From the NCBI GenBank assembly GCA_041746975.1, contig JBGTGB010000127.1, positions 1-49,463 of the forward strand: 49,463 nt of DNA, given 5' to 3'. The translations under genes and the position numbers were made by a program. The stretch's first letter is position 1, and the number at the start of each line of letters is the position of its first letter. The stretch is from Haliea sp041746975. Lineage in GTDB: Bacteria; Pseudomonadota; Gammaproteobacteria; Pseudomonadales; Halieaceae. Under the pieces are notes generated by a model that had not been told where the DNA came from, made no database searches, and saw only the letters and a list, made by a program, of their open reading frames with translations. Shown here piece by piece: positions 9,059 to 16,663 of this stretch.

Positions 9059-10594
9059 TCAAGCGCCGTTTACAGCGGCTGCCCGCAGCGCCTTGAGCAC
9101 CTCGCCGCGGGTATCCGCCGGGTCAATCACGGCATCAATTTCCAGAAAGGAAGCCGCCTCGGTGGCCTTGCCGGACTCGTAGAGGCCCGCCACCAGCTGC
9201 TCGAACAAGGCCTCACGCTCCGCAGGGTCGGCAATTGCTTCCAGCTCCTTGCGATAGCCCAGCTTGACCGCGCCCTCCAGACCCATGCCACCAAACTCGC
9301 CGGTAGGCCAGGACGCGGCGTAGATCGGGGCCCGGAAGCTGCCACCGGTCATCGCCATGGCGCCGAGACCGTAGCCCTTGCGCAGAAAGATGGCCACCAC
9401 CGGCACCGTGAGGCGGGCGCCGGCAAGGAACAGGGAGGACATACGCCGCACGGCGGCATCCTGCTCGCTGGCGGGCCCCACCATGAAGCCCGGGGTATCG
9501 GTGAGGGACAGCACCGGCAGACCAAAGGCATTGCAGAGCTGCAGGAAGCGCGCAGCCTTCTCAGCGGATTCCGCATCCACCGCGCCACCCAGCTGCTGGC
9601 AGTCATTGGCAATCAACGCCAGAGGCAGGCCCTCGAGGCGCATGAAACCGGTAATGATGCCGCGGCCGTAAACGCGGCGCAGCTCAAGAAAAGTCCCGCT
9701 GTCGGCGAGTATTTCGATCACCTTGCGCACCGGATAGGCCCAGCGCCGATCGGCGGGGACCAGCTCGCGCAGTGGCTCCTGGTCGCCGGCGGACCAGCCT
9801 GCAACAGGACCCTGGAAGTAGCCCAGCAGCTGCCGCGCCAGCGCGGTGGCCTCAGCCTCATCTTCCGCGGCGATATCGACCACGCCATTCCTGAGCTGTA
9901 CCTCAATGGGGCCGATCGCCCTGGCCTCGACCTTGCCCAGGCCGCCACCTTCGATCATCGCCGGGCCTGCCATGCCGATCCAGGAGCTGCGGGTAGCGAT
10001 AGTGAAATCCGCACAGCCGAACAGGGCCGCATTGCCGGCAAAACAGTAGCCGTTGTTGACCGCGATACGCGGCACCTTGCCGGCGAGACGTGCCCAGTTG
10101 CGGAATGAGTGCAGGTGCAGCCCGGCGATCTGGGTCAGGACATCGGTGTCACCCGGGCGCCCGCCGCCACCCTCGGTATACATGACCACCGGCAGCCGCT
10201 GCTGCTCCGCCAGTTCACAGAGCCGGTCCAGCTTGCCGTGATGGAAGAAGCCCTGGGTCCCAGCGAGTACCGCGTAGTCGTTGACGATGACCGCCGCCCT
10301 GGCCGCCGCAGGGCCCACACGATCGGCGTTGATGGTCGCGGTACCGGTGATGATACCGTCGGCAGCGGTGCTGGATTGCAGCTCCCGATAGTCGCGGCGG
10401 CTGCGCTGGGCAGCGACCGCCAGCTGGCCGTATTCCTGGAAACTGCCGGGGTCGACCAGATCCGCAAGGTTCTCCCGAGCAGTCCTGTAGCCGGCAGCGT
10501 GGCGCCGGTCGCGGGCCTCTGCCCGCCCCTCATCCAGGGTGCGCTGAAGACGTTCGCGCAGGGCCAGCAGTTCCGGGCGTGCCTTATCCTCCAC
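9059..10594 (-). CDS. Acyl-CoA carboxylase carboxyltransferase subunit (lone)
   Basis: A 511-residue biotin-dependent carboxyltransferase (crotonase-fold pair, ACC/PCC/MCC beta-type). It would move CO2 from carboxybiotin to an acyl-CoA. Visible blocks are the N-terminal half (GTQGFFHHGKLDRL, YTEGGGGRPGDTD, NNGYCFAGNAALFGCADF) and the C-terminal half (GRGIITGFMRLEGLPLALIA, LTDTPGFMVGPASEQDA, GYGLGAMAMTGGSF). No biotin carboxylase or biotin carrier gene lies in the window, so its partner must be encoded elsewhere. The type resembles the CT part of long actinobacterial-style fused acyl-CoA carboxylases more than MccB; this is from memory. The start is taken as GTG at 10592-10594, 34 bases after the upstream enoyl-CoA hydratase; the ribosome site is weak, so the start is uncertain. 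Confidence 0.85.
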   Translation of the reverse strand: MEDKARPELLALRERLQRTLDEGRAEARDRRHAAGYRTARENLADLVDPGSFQEYGQLAVAAQRSRRDYRELQSSTAADGIITGTATINADRVGPAAARAAVIVNDYAVLAGTQGFFHHGKLDRLCELAEQQRLPVVMYTEGGGGRPGDTDVLTQIAGLHLHSFRNWARLAGKVPRIAVNNGYCFAGNAALFGCADFTIATRSSWIGMAGPAMIEGGGLGKVEARAIGPIEVQLRNGVVDIAAEDEAEATALARQLLGYFQGPVAGWSAGDQEPLRELVPADRRWAYPVRKVIEILADSGTFLELRRVYGRGIITGFMRLEGLPLALIANDCQQLGGAVDAESAEKAARFLQLCNAFGLPVLSLTDTPGFMVGPASEQDAAVRRMSSLFLAGARLTVPVVAIFLRKGYGLGAMAMTGGSFRAPIYAASWPTGEFGGMGLEGAVKLGYRKELEAIADPAEREALFEQLVAGLYESGKATEAASFLEIDAVIDPADTRGEVLKALRAAAVNGA

Positions 10595-10628
10595 GGCGCC
10601 GCACTCGCTGTAGCCGCGGCCGCAAAAC

Positions 10629-11417
10629 TCAGCCCTGCTGCTTCTGTTGCTGGCCCCTGCCTGTCACCGCCTGCCGCTGGGCAGCGATATCGTCGCCGGA
10701 GACCCTGGCATTGGCATAGGCCATGACCTGCTTCTCCATGGCAAGGCCCGCACCCATAGTCATTTCCAGACCGTCGTTGACCAGTGCCTTGTAGGCTTTC
10801 ACCGTCCAGGGGACGCAGCTGGCAATGTCCTCCGCCACCTGCTGGCAGGCAGCGGCCAGGGCATCGGGTTCCACAACCCGGCTCACCAGACCCCAGGCAT
10901 CCGCCTGCTGGGCGCTGATAAAGTTGCCGGTGAAATGCGCTTCCCGGGCGCGGCTGTGGCCAATAATCCGCGCCAGCTTCTGGGACAGGCCCCAGCCCGG
11001 CGCCAGGCCCACCCGACAATGGGTGTCGCCGAAGCGGGCCTCGCTGGACGCGATGAGGATGTCTCCCATCAACGCCAGTTCGAAGCCACCGGTAGCGGCA
11101 ACGCCGTTCACGCCGATAATGATCGGCCGGTCAAAGGCGCGCATCGCGGCGTAGACATCGTTGTCGCCGTGAATTGCGAAAGCGGCCAGACCCTGCGGGT
11201 GGTTGCCGAGTGCCTTGAGGTCGAGGCCCGCACAGAATGCGCGGCCCTTGCCCGTCAGGATGACGACGCGAACGTCCTTGTCTTCCTGCAATTCGCGAAA
11301 GGCGGCGCACAGGTCACCCAGTAACGCGGGCGACAGGGCATTCATCGCCTCGGGGCGGTTCAACCTCAGCGTGGCTACCGCGCCCTCGCGTTCAATCAGC
11401 AATTCAGCTTGTGACAT
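10629..11417 (-). CDS. Enoyl-CoA hydratase/isomerase family protein (first of two)
   Basis: A 262-residue crotonase-fold enzyme. The oxyanion-hole blocks are clear: GRAFCAGLDLKALG and GVNGVAATGGFELALMGD. The first catalytic glutamate of hydratases (in GGFELAL) is kept. At the position of the second (normally FGxPE) it reads FGDTHCRVGL, so the second Glu is replaced by His and true hydratase activity is doubtful. The start is set at the ATG 11415-11417 because AGGAG lies 8 bases upstream, overlapping the TAG stop of the preceding crotonase gene (11-base gap). An in-frame start 27 bases further up has no comparable support. It is co-transcribed with the surrounding acyl-CoA genes. Confidence 0.88.
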   Translation of the reverse strand: MSQAELLIEREGAVATLRLNRPEAMNALSPALLGDLCAAFRELQEDKDVRVVILTGKGRAFCAGLDLKALGNHPQGLAAFAIHGDNDVYAAMRAFDRPIIIGVNGVAATGGFELALMGDILIASSEARFGDTHCRVGLAPGWGLSQKLARIIGHSRAREAHFTGNFISAQQADAWGLVSRVVEPDALAAACQQVAEDIASCVPWTVKAYKALVNDGLEMTMGAGLAMEKQVMAYANARVSGDDIAAQRQAVTGRGQQQKQQG

Positions 11418-11428
11418 CCGGTACGCTC

Positions 11429-12211
11429 CTATTTGCCCCGCCACACCGGCGCACGCTTCTCCACGAAGGCTGCCACACCCTCGCTCGCGTCAGCACTGGC
11501 GATACAGATCGCCTGCAGCCGGGCCTCTTCAGAAATACAGTCGTCGACGCTGTGTTCAATGGCGAAGTTGAGCGCCGCCTTGGCGTGACGCAGGGCCAGC
11601 GGCGCCTTGCCCGCCAGCTCCCGGGCCCATTGCAAGGCATCCTCCAGCAGCGACTCCGCCGGCACCACACGGTTGCACAGCCCCAGTTCCCGACAGCGTG
11701 CAGCGGGCAACTTTTCGCCGGAGACAATCAACTCATAGGCGCGTTTGCGGCCCAGGGTGCGGGCCAGGTGCCAGGTGGCACCGCCATCGGGCACCAGGCT
11801 GATCGCGGCAAAGGCCTGGTAGATATAGGCGTTCTCTGCCATCACCGTGAGGTCACAGACCATGGCAAAAGAACTGCCGACCCCGGCCGCAGCCCCATTG
11901 ACCGCACTGATCCAGGGCTTGGGCGCGTCGGTAATCGCCATCAGCACCGGCTTGTACTCCGTATTGAGCTGCCTCTCGACGTCGAAATCAGCGCCCGACA
12001 CCTCCGAGAGATCGGCGCCCGCGCAAAAGGCGCGGCCTGCGCCGGCCAGAACCACGACGCGAATGCTGTCGTCTGCGTTGACTTCCTGCACTGCCTGCAA
12101 CAGATCGCTGCGCAGAGCAGCATTGAAGGCATTGAGGCTGTCAGGGCGGTTGAGGGTGACCAGGGCTACCTGATCATGCCGTGCTACTGTAACTGTTTCA
12201 TAATTGGCCAT
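11429..12211 (-). CDS. Enoyl-CoA hydratase/isomerase family protein, PaaG-like (second)
   Basis: A 260-residue crotonase-fold protein starting MANYETVTVARHDQVALVTL at an ATG (12209-12211) with GAGGAG just upstream. The frame stays open to 12757 but only as a shadow of the racemase gene. It has the CoA/oxyanion block GRAFCAGADLSEV and GAAAGVGSSFAMVCDL. Both hydratase glutamates are missing (SSFA and QAFAAISL). It has LVPDGGATWHL instead, as in PaaG-type enoyl-CoA isomerases, where an Asp at this place is catalytic. A double-bond isomerase role is therefore more likely than hydration. It ends in TAG. Confidence 0.87.
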   Translation of the reverse strand: MANYETVTVARHDQVALVTLNRPDSLNAFNAALRSDLLQAVQEVNADDSIRVVVLAGAGRAFCAGADLSEVSGADFDVERQLNTEYKPVLMAITDAPKPWISAVNGAAAGVGSSFAMVCDLTVMAENAYIYQAFAAISLVPDGGATWHLARTLGRKRAYELIVSGEKLPAARCRELGLCNRVVPAESLLEDALQWARELAGKAPLALRHAKAALNFAIEHSVDDCISEEARLQAICIASADASEGVAAFVEKRAPVWRGK

Positions 12212-12239
12212 TGTGGCTCCTCGTTCGTGGCGCTGTGTA

Positions 12240-13373
12240 TCAACCCAGAGTGCCGGCTTCGCGCAGCTGCCTGATTTCGCTTTCCGCAAAGCCCATCGCC
12301 GCCAGCGTAGCCTCGGTGTCCTGCCCGAGGCTGTGGGCGCCATGGGCAACCCGGGAGGGCGTCCGGCTGAAGCGCGGTGCCGGGGCCGGCTGGGTAAGCC
12401 CATCCACTTCGATATAGGTATTCCGGGCGACATTGGCGGGATGGCTGGGCGCATCCATGAACGACAGCACCGGCGCAAAACAGACGTCCGTGCCCTCCAT
12501 GATCTCGCACCATTCTGCCTGGGTCTTGCGCTTGAATACCGCAGCCAGTTTCTCGGTGAGTTCCGGCCACAGGGCCGGATCGTTCTGGTTGCCGAACTCT
12601 TCCTCCGGCAGTTCCGCAAGCTGCTTAAGCAGAGCGTAGAACTGCGGTTCGATCGAGCCGACCGAGATGTACTGACCGTCGGCACATTCATAGGTGTCGT
12701 AAAAGTGGGCGGCGCCATCCAGCAGGTTGCCCTCGCGCTGGCTGGCGTCCCAGCCACCGATGGCCTGGAAGCCGTGGAACATCCACATCAGCTGGGCGGC
12801 GCCGTCGACCATGGCCACGTCGATAGCCTGGCCCTTGCCGGAGTTCGCGGTTTCCAGCAGTGCCGCCAGCACCCCGTTGACCAGCAACATACCGCCACCG
12901 CCCATGTCACCGACCAGGTTGAGGGGCGGCACCGGCTTCTGGCCGCGGCGACCGGTGGCAAACAGCGCCCCGGTCAGGGATATGTAATTGATGTCGTGCC
13001 CCGCAGCGTGGGCCAGGGGCCCGTCCTGACCCCAGCCTGTCATCCGCGCGAAGACCAGACGCGGGTTGCGCAGCAGGCACACCTCGGGCCCGACGCCCAG
13101 CTTCTCGCAGACGCCCGGACGATAGGGATCGATCAGCACATCCGCGTTCTCGATCATCCGCAGCAGGGTTTCCACCCCTTCAGGCTGCTTCAGGTTGAGG
13201 ACCACGGACTTCTTGCCGCGGGCGCTGACGTCTCGCATCCGCTTGAGATCGGTGCCGTTGGCGCGCTCAATGCGGATTACTTCCGCGCCCATGTCCGCGA
13301 GCATCATCCCGCCCATCGGCGCGGGCCCGATACCCCCGAGTTCGATTACGGTGAAACCGTTCAAAGGACCCAT
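12240..13373 (-). CDS. Alpha-methylacyl-CoA racemase (CaiB/BaiF fold)
   Basis: A 377-residue class III CoA-transferase-fold protein with strong AMACR character. It would interconvert (2R)- and (2S)-2-methylacyl-CoA, the step that lets branched acids enter beta-oxidation. The catalytic residues of the M. tuberculosis racemase are present: His126 in AGHDINYISLTG, Asp156 in NLVGDMGGGG and Glu242 in VGSIEPQFY. Other family blocks are ARMTGWGQDGPL, YDTYECADGQYISVG and PAPRFSRTPS near the end. Transferases of the fold normally use an Asp nucleophile elsewhere. The start has GAGGGG upstream, overlapping the stop of the SDR gene (12-base gap). It defines the operon as one for 2-methyl-branched acyl-CoAs. 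Confidence 0.93.
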   Translation of the reverse strand: MGPLNGFTVIELGGIGPAPMGGMMLADMGAEVIRIERANGTDLKRMRDVSARGKKSVVLNLKQPEGVETLLRMIENADVLIDPYRPGVCEKLGVGPEVCLLRNPRLVFARMTGWGQDGPLAHAAGHDINYISLTGALFATGRRGQKPVPPLNLVGDMGGGGMLLVNGVLAALLETANSGKGQAIDVAMVDGAAQLMWMFHGFQAIGGWDASQREGNLLDGAAHFYDTYECADGQYISVGSIEPQFYALLKQLAELPEEEFGNQNDPALWPELTEKLAAVFKRKTQAEWCEIMEGTDVCFAPVLSFMDAPSHPANVARNTYIEVDGLTQPAPAPRFSRTPSRVAHGAHSLGQDTEATLAAMGFAESEIRQLREAGTLG

Positions 13374-13385
13374 GACAGCGTCCCC

Positions 13386-14159
13386 TCAGCGCGGCTGCAT
13401 ACGGATGGCGCCGTCGAGACGGATACACTCGCCATTCAGGTAGTCGTTCTCCGCAATAAAGACCGACAGATGTGCGATTTCATCGGCCTTGCCCAGGCGA
13501 CGCGGGTAGCAGACGCTGCTCTCCAGGGACTTGTAGGCTTCTTCCGGGATCATCTCGAACAGGGGGGTGTGGATCAGGCCCGGCACGATGGTGTTGACCC
13601 GGATGCCATAGCTGGCCAGGTCGCGGGCCATCGGCAGGGTCATGCTAACGATACCACCCTTGCTGGCGCTGTAGGCAAGCTGGCCTACCTGGCCTTCCAT
13701 AGCAGCGATCGAGGCCGTATTGATAATCACGCCGCGGCCACCGTCGTTGTTGATCGGTTCATTCCTGGCCATCTGCTCGGCGGCGAAGCGCGAGACATTG
13801 AAAGTCCCCACCAGGTTCACATTGATGACCGGCATGAACTGGTCCAGCGGGAACGGGCCGCTCTTGCCCAGGGTCTTGCAGGCGCTGCCGATGCCGGCGT
13901 AGTTGTTGCAGATGTGTACGGCGCCGAACTTCTCGACCACGCCAGCCACGGCATCACGGACCACGTTTTCATCGGCGACGTTGACCTTCCAGAAGGCGAC
14001 CTTGTCAGCTCCCAGCTGGTCAATGACTTCGTTGGCGTTATCTTCATTGAGGTCAAAAATCGCGACTTTGGCGCCCTTGGCGACATAGGCCTCCACGGTG
14101 GCGCGGCCAAGACCGGAGGCGCCGCCGGTGACGATTGCTACTTTTCCTTCGAGTTCCAT
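13386..14159 (-). CDS. SDR-family 3-hydroxyacyl-CoA dehydrogenase-like protein (HSD10 type)
   Basis: A 257-residue NAD-dependent short-chain dehydrogenase. Motifs are VTGGASGLGRAT (residues 10-21), an Asp after beta-2 (AIFDLNED) that favours NAD over NADP, the serine in INTASIAAMEG, YSASK, and the typical VNTIVPGLIHTPLF. The overall pattern resembles type II 3-hydroxyacyl-CoA dehydrogenase (HSD17B10), which oxidises straight and 2-methyl-branched 3-hydroxyacyl-CoAs. The usual NNAG motif reads NYAG (CNNYAGIG). It has an excellent ribosome site (AGGAG, 7 bases before ATG) and lies 21 bases after the acyl-CoA dehydrogenase gene. With the racemase and dehydrogenase it would supply the third step of branched-chain beta-oxidation. 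Confidence 0.9.
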   Translation of the reverse strand: MELEGKVAIVTGGASGLGRATVEAYVAKGAKVAIFDLNEDNANEVIDQLGADKVAFWKVNVADENVVRDAVAGVVEKFGAVHICNNYAGIGSACKTLGKSGPFPLDQFMPVINVNLVGTFNVSRFAAEQMARNEPINNDGGRGVIINTASIAAMEGQVGQLAYSASKGGIVSMTLPMARDLASYGIRVNTIVPGLIHTPLFEMIPEEAYKSLESSVCYPRRLGKADEIAHLSVFIAENDYLNGECIRLDGAIRMQPR

Positions 14160-14180
14160 GCTTTTCTCCTGCTCTGTTGC

Positions 14181-15356
14181 TCAGAAATTACGCGTGTTGA
14201 ACGGTGTGTACTTGTCCGACAGACAGTCGCGGCTGATGATGATTTTCATGACCTCGGAACTGCCTGCGTAAATGGTTGCGATCTTGGCGTCGGTGCACTG
14301 GCGACTGATCGGGTATTCATCCATGTATCCCGCACCGCCGTGCAGCTGTACGCCCAGGTCCGCGGCAGCGACCTGCAGTTCGCTGGTGACCAGCTTGGCC
14401 TTGGCTGCATCCACCGCTGTCAGGGCGCCATTATTGAACGCCCGGACACACTGGTCGACATAAATTTGCGCAATGTCCAGCTGGGTACGCATCTCGGCGA
14501 GCTTGAACTGGGTATTCTGAAACGCTGCCAGCGGTTTGCCAAAGACTTTGCGCTCGCGAACGAAATCGGCGGTCAGATCCCAGGACAGCTGGGCTGAGGA
14601 AAGATAGCCACAGGCACCGATCAGCCGCTCTTCCGCAAGCCCTTCCATAAGGTAGATAAAACCCTTGCCCGGCTCGCCCAGCACATTGGCCTTGGGTACT
14701 TTGACGTCATTGAAGAACAGCTCAGAAGTATCCTGGGCTTTCATCCCCATTTTTTTAAGGTTGCGGCCGCGTTCGAAGCCCTCCATCCCGCGCTCAACGA
14801 TGAACAGGGTCATGTGGTGTGGGTTGTTGTCGGGGTCGGTTTTTGCCGCCACGATTACCACATCGGCATTGATGCCGTTGGAGATGTAGGTTTTGGAGCC
14901 GTTCAACAGCCAGTGATCGTCCGCTTCCACCGCGGTGGAGCGCATGCCGGCGAGGTCGCTGCCAGCATCCGGTTCGGTCATGGCTATGGCCAGGATGGTC
15001 TCGCCGCTGACACAGGCGGGCAGGAAGCGCTGGCACTGCTCTTCGCTGCCAAAGCGGGTGAAATAGGGCCCAACCAGGCGACTGTGCAGGGTACTGAACC
15101 AGTCCCCCGCCCGGGCATAGGACGTCTCCTCGATGATGACCTGCTCGAAGCGGAAGTCGGGATCGCCCATGCCACCATACTTTTCCTCCGGCCAGACCAT
15201 CAGGAAACCCTGGTCGCCGGCCCTGCGGAATGCGGAGCGATCAACAATTCCCGCCTCTCGCCAGGACTCCATATGTGGCACAATCTCGGCAGCAAGGAAT
15301 TTGCGGTAGGCATCCCGGAACATGTTCTGTTCATCGGTGAAGTCGCGTTGCAGCAT
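14181..15356 (-). CDS. Acyl-CoA dehydrogenase
   Basis: A 391-residue FAD-dependent acyl-CoA dehydrogenase and first gene of the operon. The start is the ATG at 15354-15356 (MLQRDFTDEQ), preceded by AGAGG; the open frame further up lacks homology. Family signatures are AIAMTEPDAGSDLAGMR (residues 123-139), LNGSKTYISNG and LHGGAGYMDEYP. The catalytic Glu of medium/short-chain enzymes (IYEGT) is absent (IYAGSSEVMK), while an Arg-adjacent Glu sits in GLAEERLIGA (about residue 243). That matches the base position of LCAD and isovaleryl-CoA dehydrogenase, a placement common in enzymes for long or branched substrates. A divergent promoter region separates it from the GGDEF gene. Confidence 0.93.
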   Translation of the reverse strand: MLQRDFTDEQNMFRDAYRKFLAAEIVPHMESWREAGIVDRSAFRRAGDQGFLMVWPEEKYGGMGDPDFRFEQVIIEETSYARAGDWFSTLHSRLVGPYFTRFGSEEQCQRFLPACVSGETILAIAMTEPDAGSDLAGMRSTAVEADDHWLLNGSKTYISNGINADVVIVAAKTDPDNNPHHMTLFIVERGMEGFERGRNLKKMGMKAQDTSELFFNDVKVPKANVLGEPGKGFIYLMEGLAEERLIGACGYLSSAQLSWDLTADFVRERKVFGKPLAAFQNTQFKLAEMRTQLDIAQIYVDQCVRAFNNGALTAVDAAKAKLVTSELQVAAADLGVQLHGGAGYMDEYPISRQCTDAKIATIYAGSSEVMKIIISRDCLSDKYTPFNTRNF

Positions 15357-15393
15357 GGCTGTTGCCTCTGATGTATAAAAATCGACATTTAAC

Positions 15394-15422
15394 AGTATGT
15401 TCAGCGGCGCCAACACCAGCAA
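15394..15422 (-). promoter_or_regulatory. Candidate promoter of the acyl-CoA operon
   Basis: On the minus strand TTGCTG (15417-15422), a 17-base spacer and CATACT (15394-15399) form a plausible sigma-70 promoter. It lies 38 bases before the acyl-CoA dehydrogenase start. The 131-base divergent region also holds AT-rich TAAACTAAC-type sequence, but no recognisable FadR or PsrA box was found. Confidence 0.35.
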
Positions 15423-15487
15423 TGACCTGTGCCGACAAATAAATTGACCTAAACTAACAGTGCCAGCACCCAGAGTCCCGACCAGCA

Positions 15488-16663
15488 ATGCAGAGCAGTT
15501 TTGCCGACACCATAGTCTATGCCCATTACGGGTTGGCCTTCGCCCTGGTCTGCGCCCAGTTAGTGGTCCTGTATGCCCTGAGCAATAGCGCCCGGCCGCC
15601 CATCGGACTGGGATTCTACAGCGTCTATTTCATGACCGCGCTGCTGGCATGGATTGCCTTCATGGTTGCCGAAGTCGCCACGCTTTCGGTGGCGGTCAAT
15701 GTGCCCGCTGTGGCGGCCATGATCAGCAGCTACATGCTACTGCTGGCAATCATGCAACGCTCGGAAATACGCCGCGGGCGCTATGTTTTGGCTGTCTGCT
15801 GCACCGGGGCCTGCCTGTCCGTTCTTTTCCTCGGCCCAGCCCCGATGTTGCTGGTCTATGCCGGCGCTACCACGCTGTTCTGGGGCTTGTTGGCGACGAT
15901 TTCCGGGGTCCGGGGCTGGCGCTTACACAACACAGGTGACGCTATCATCGCCGCAGGCGGCCTGGCCATGTGCGCAGCCATGCTGTCATTCATGATGACC
16001 TTTTTCGCTGCCCGGGTTGATCCTGCCACGGCCACCGGAGCCGCTTACGCCCTGCAAAGCGGCGCTCATGCGCTGGTGGGAATCGGTTTCCTGACCGCTA
16101 TACTGGTCGATCAGCGCCAGCAACTGCTGCGATTGACAACCGTGGACCCCCTGACCCGTCTGCTCAATCGCCGTGGGCTGGAAAAAGCGCTGTACGCGAC
16201 ACTGGCCACTGCCGATCGCCACGACCAGCACACGGCAGCGGTCATGCTCAACGTCGACCATCTGCAACGGCTGAACGACCATTTCGGTGCCGATGTCGGG
16301 GACAAGGCGCTGCAGGAAGTCTCCCAGTGCCTTGAAATCGAGTGCCGCGCCAGCGATGTCCTCTCGCGCTTCGACGGCGACACCTTCCTGGTGATACTAC
16401 CCAACTCGGACCTGACGGCCGCTCGCAAACTGGCTGAGCGTATCCGCAACCGGCTCGCGGACGCGTCGCTACGGGCGGACGATCAGCCGGTAACGGTTAC
16501 GGTCAGCCTGGGAATTGCGGAGGCCTTGGGTGCGGTCAGTCTCGATCGGCTCTGCAAGGACGCCGGAACGGCATTGCAGCTGGCCAAGCGCGGCGGCCGC
16601 AACCGGGTGGCGGCTGTGGAGCACCGCCCCATACAGCTCAGCGGCAACACGGCAGGGCCCTGA
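15488..16663 (+). CDS. Membrane protein with degenerate GGDEF domain
   Basis: A 391-residue protein. About six hydrophobic segments fill residues 10-208 and resemble a MASE-type membrane sensor module. A linker (LTTVDPLTRLLNRRG, typical of GGDEF proteins) and a GGDEF domain follow (about 217-380). The signature is DGDTF (residues 296-300) in RFDGDTFLVILP, so the first Gly is Asp and the catalytic, metal-binding Glu is Thr. The first metal motif is also altered (NVDHLQRLND instead of DIDHFKxxND). Diguanylate cyclase activity is therefore unlikely; it may bind GTP or partners, or sense a membrane signal for the AraC protein encoded immediately after it. Start is ATG 15488. It ends TGA, directly followed by the GTG of the next gene. 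Confidence 0.85.
   Translation: MQSSFADTIVYAHYGLAFALVCAQLVVLYALSNSARPPIGLGFYSVYFMTALLAWIAFMVAEVATLSVAVNVPAVAAMISSYMLLLAIMQRSEIRRGRYVLAVCCTGACLSVLFLGPAPMLLVYAGATTLFWGLLATISGVRGWRLHNTGDAIIAAGGLAMCAAMLSFMMTFFAARVDPATATGAAYALQSGAHALVGIGFLTAILVDQRQQLLRLTTVDPLTRLLNRRGLEKALYATLATADRHDQHTAAVMLNVDHLQRLNDHFGADVGDKALQEVSQCLEIECRASDVLSRFDGDTFLVILPNSDLTAARKLAERIRNRLADASLRADDQPVTVTVSLGIAEALGAVSLDRLCKDAGTALQLAKRGGRNRVAAVEHRPIQLSGNTAGP

Noticed and set aside
12204..14597. 797-codon plus-strand open frame across the racemase, SDR and dehydrogenase genes
   Set aside because: It lies opposite three clearly conserved minus-strand genes and has no recognisable domain; a long antisense shadow.
9059..15356. Leucine (liu) or acyclic terpene (atu) cluster
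   Set aside because: No biotin carboxylase, HMG-CoA lyase or second acyl-CoA dehydrogenase is present, and the racemase is not part of those standard clusters.
15488..16663. Active diguanylate cyclase
   Set aside because: The signature is DGDTF rather than GGDEF and the first metal motif is altered, so catalysis is not supported.
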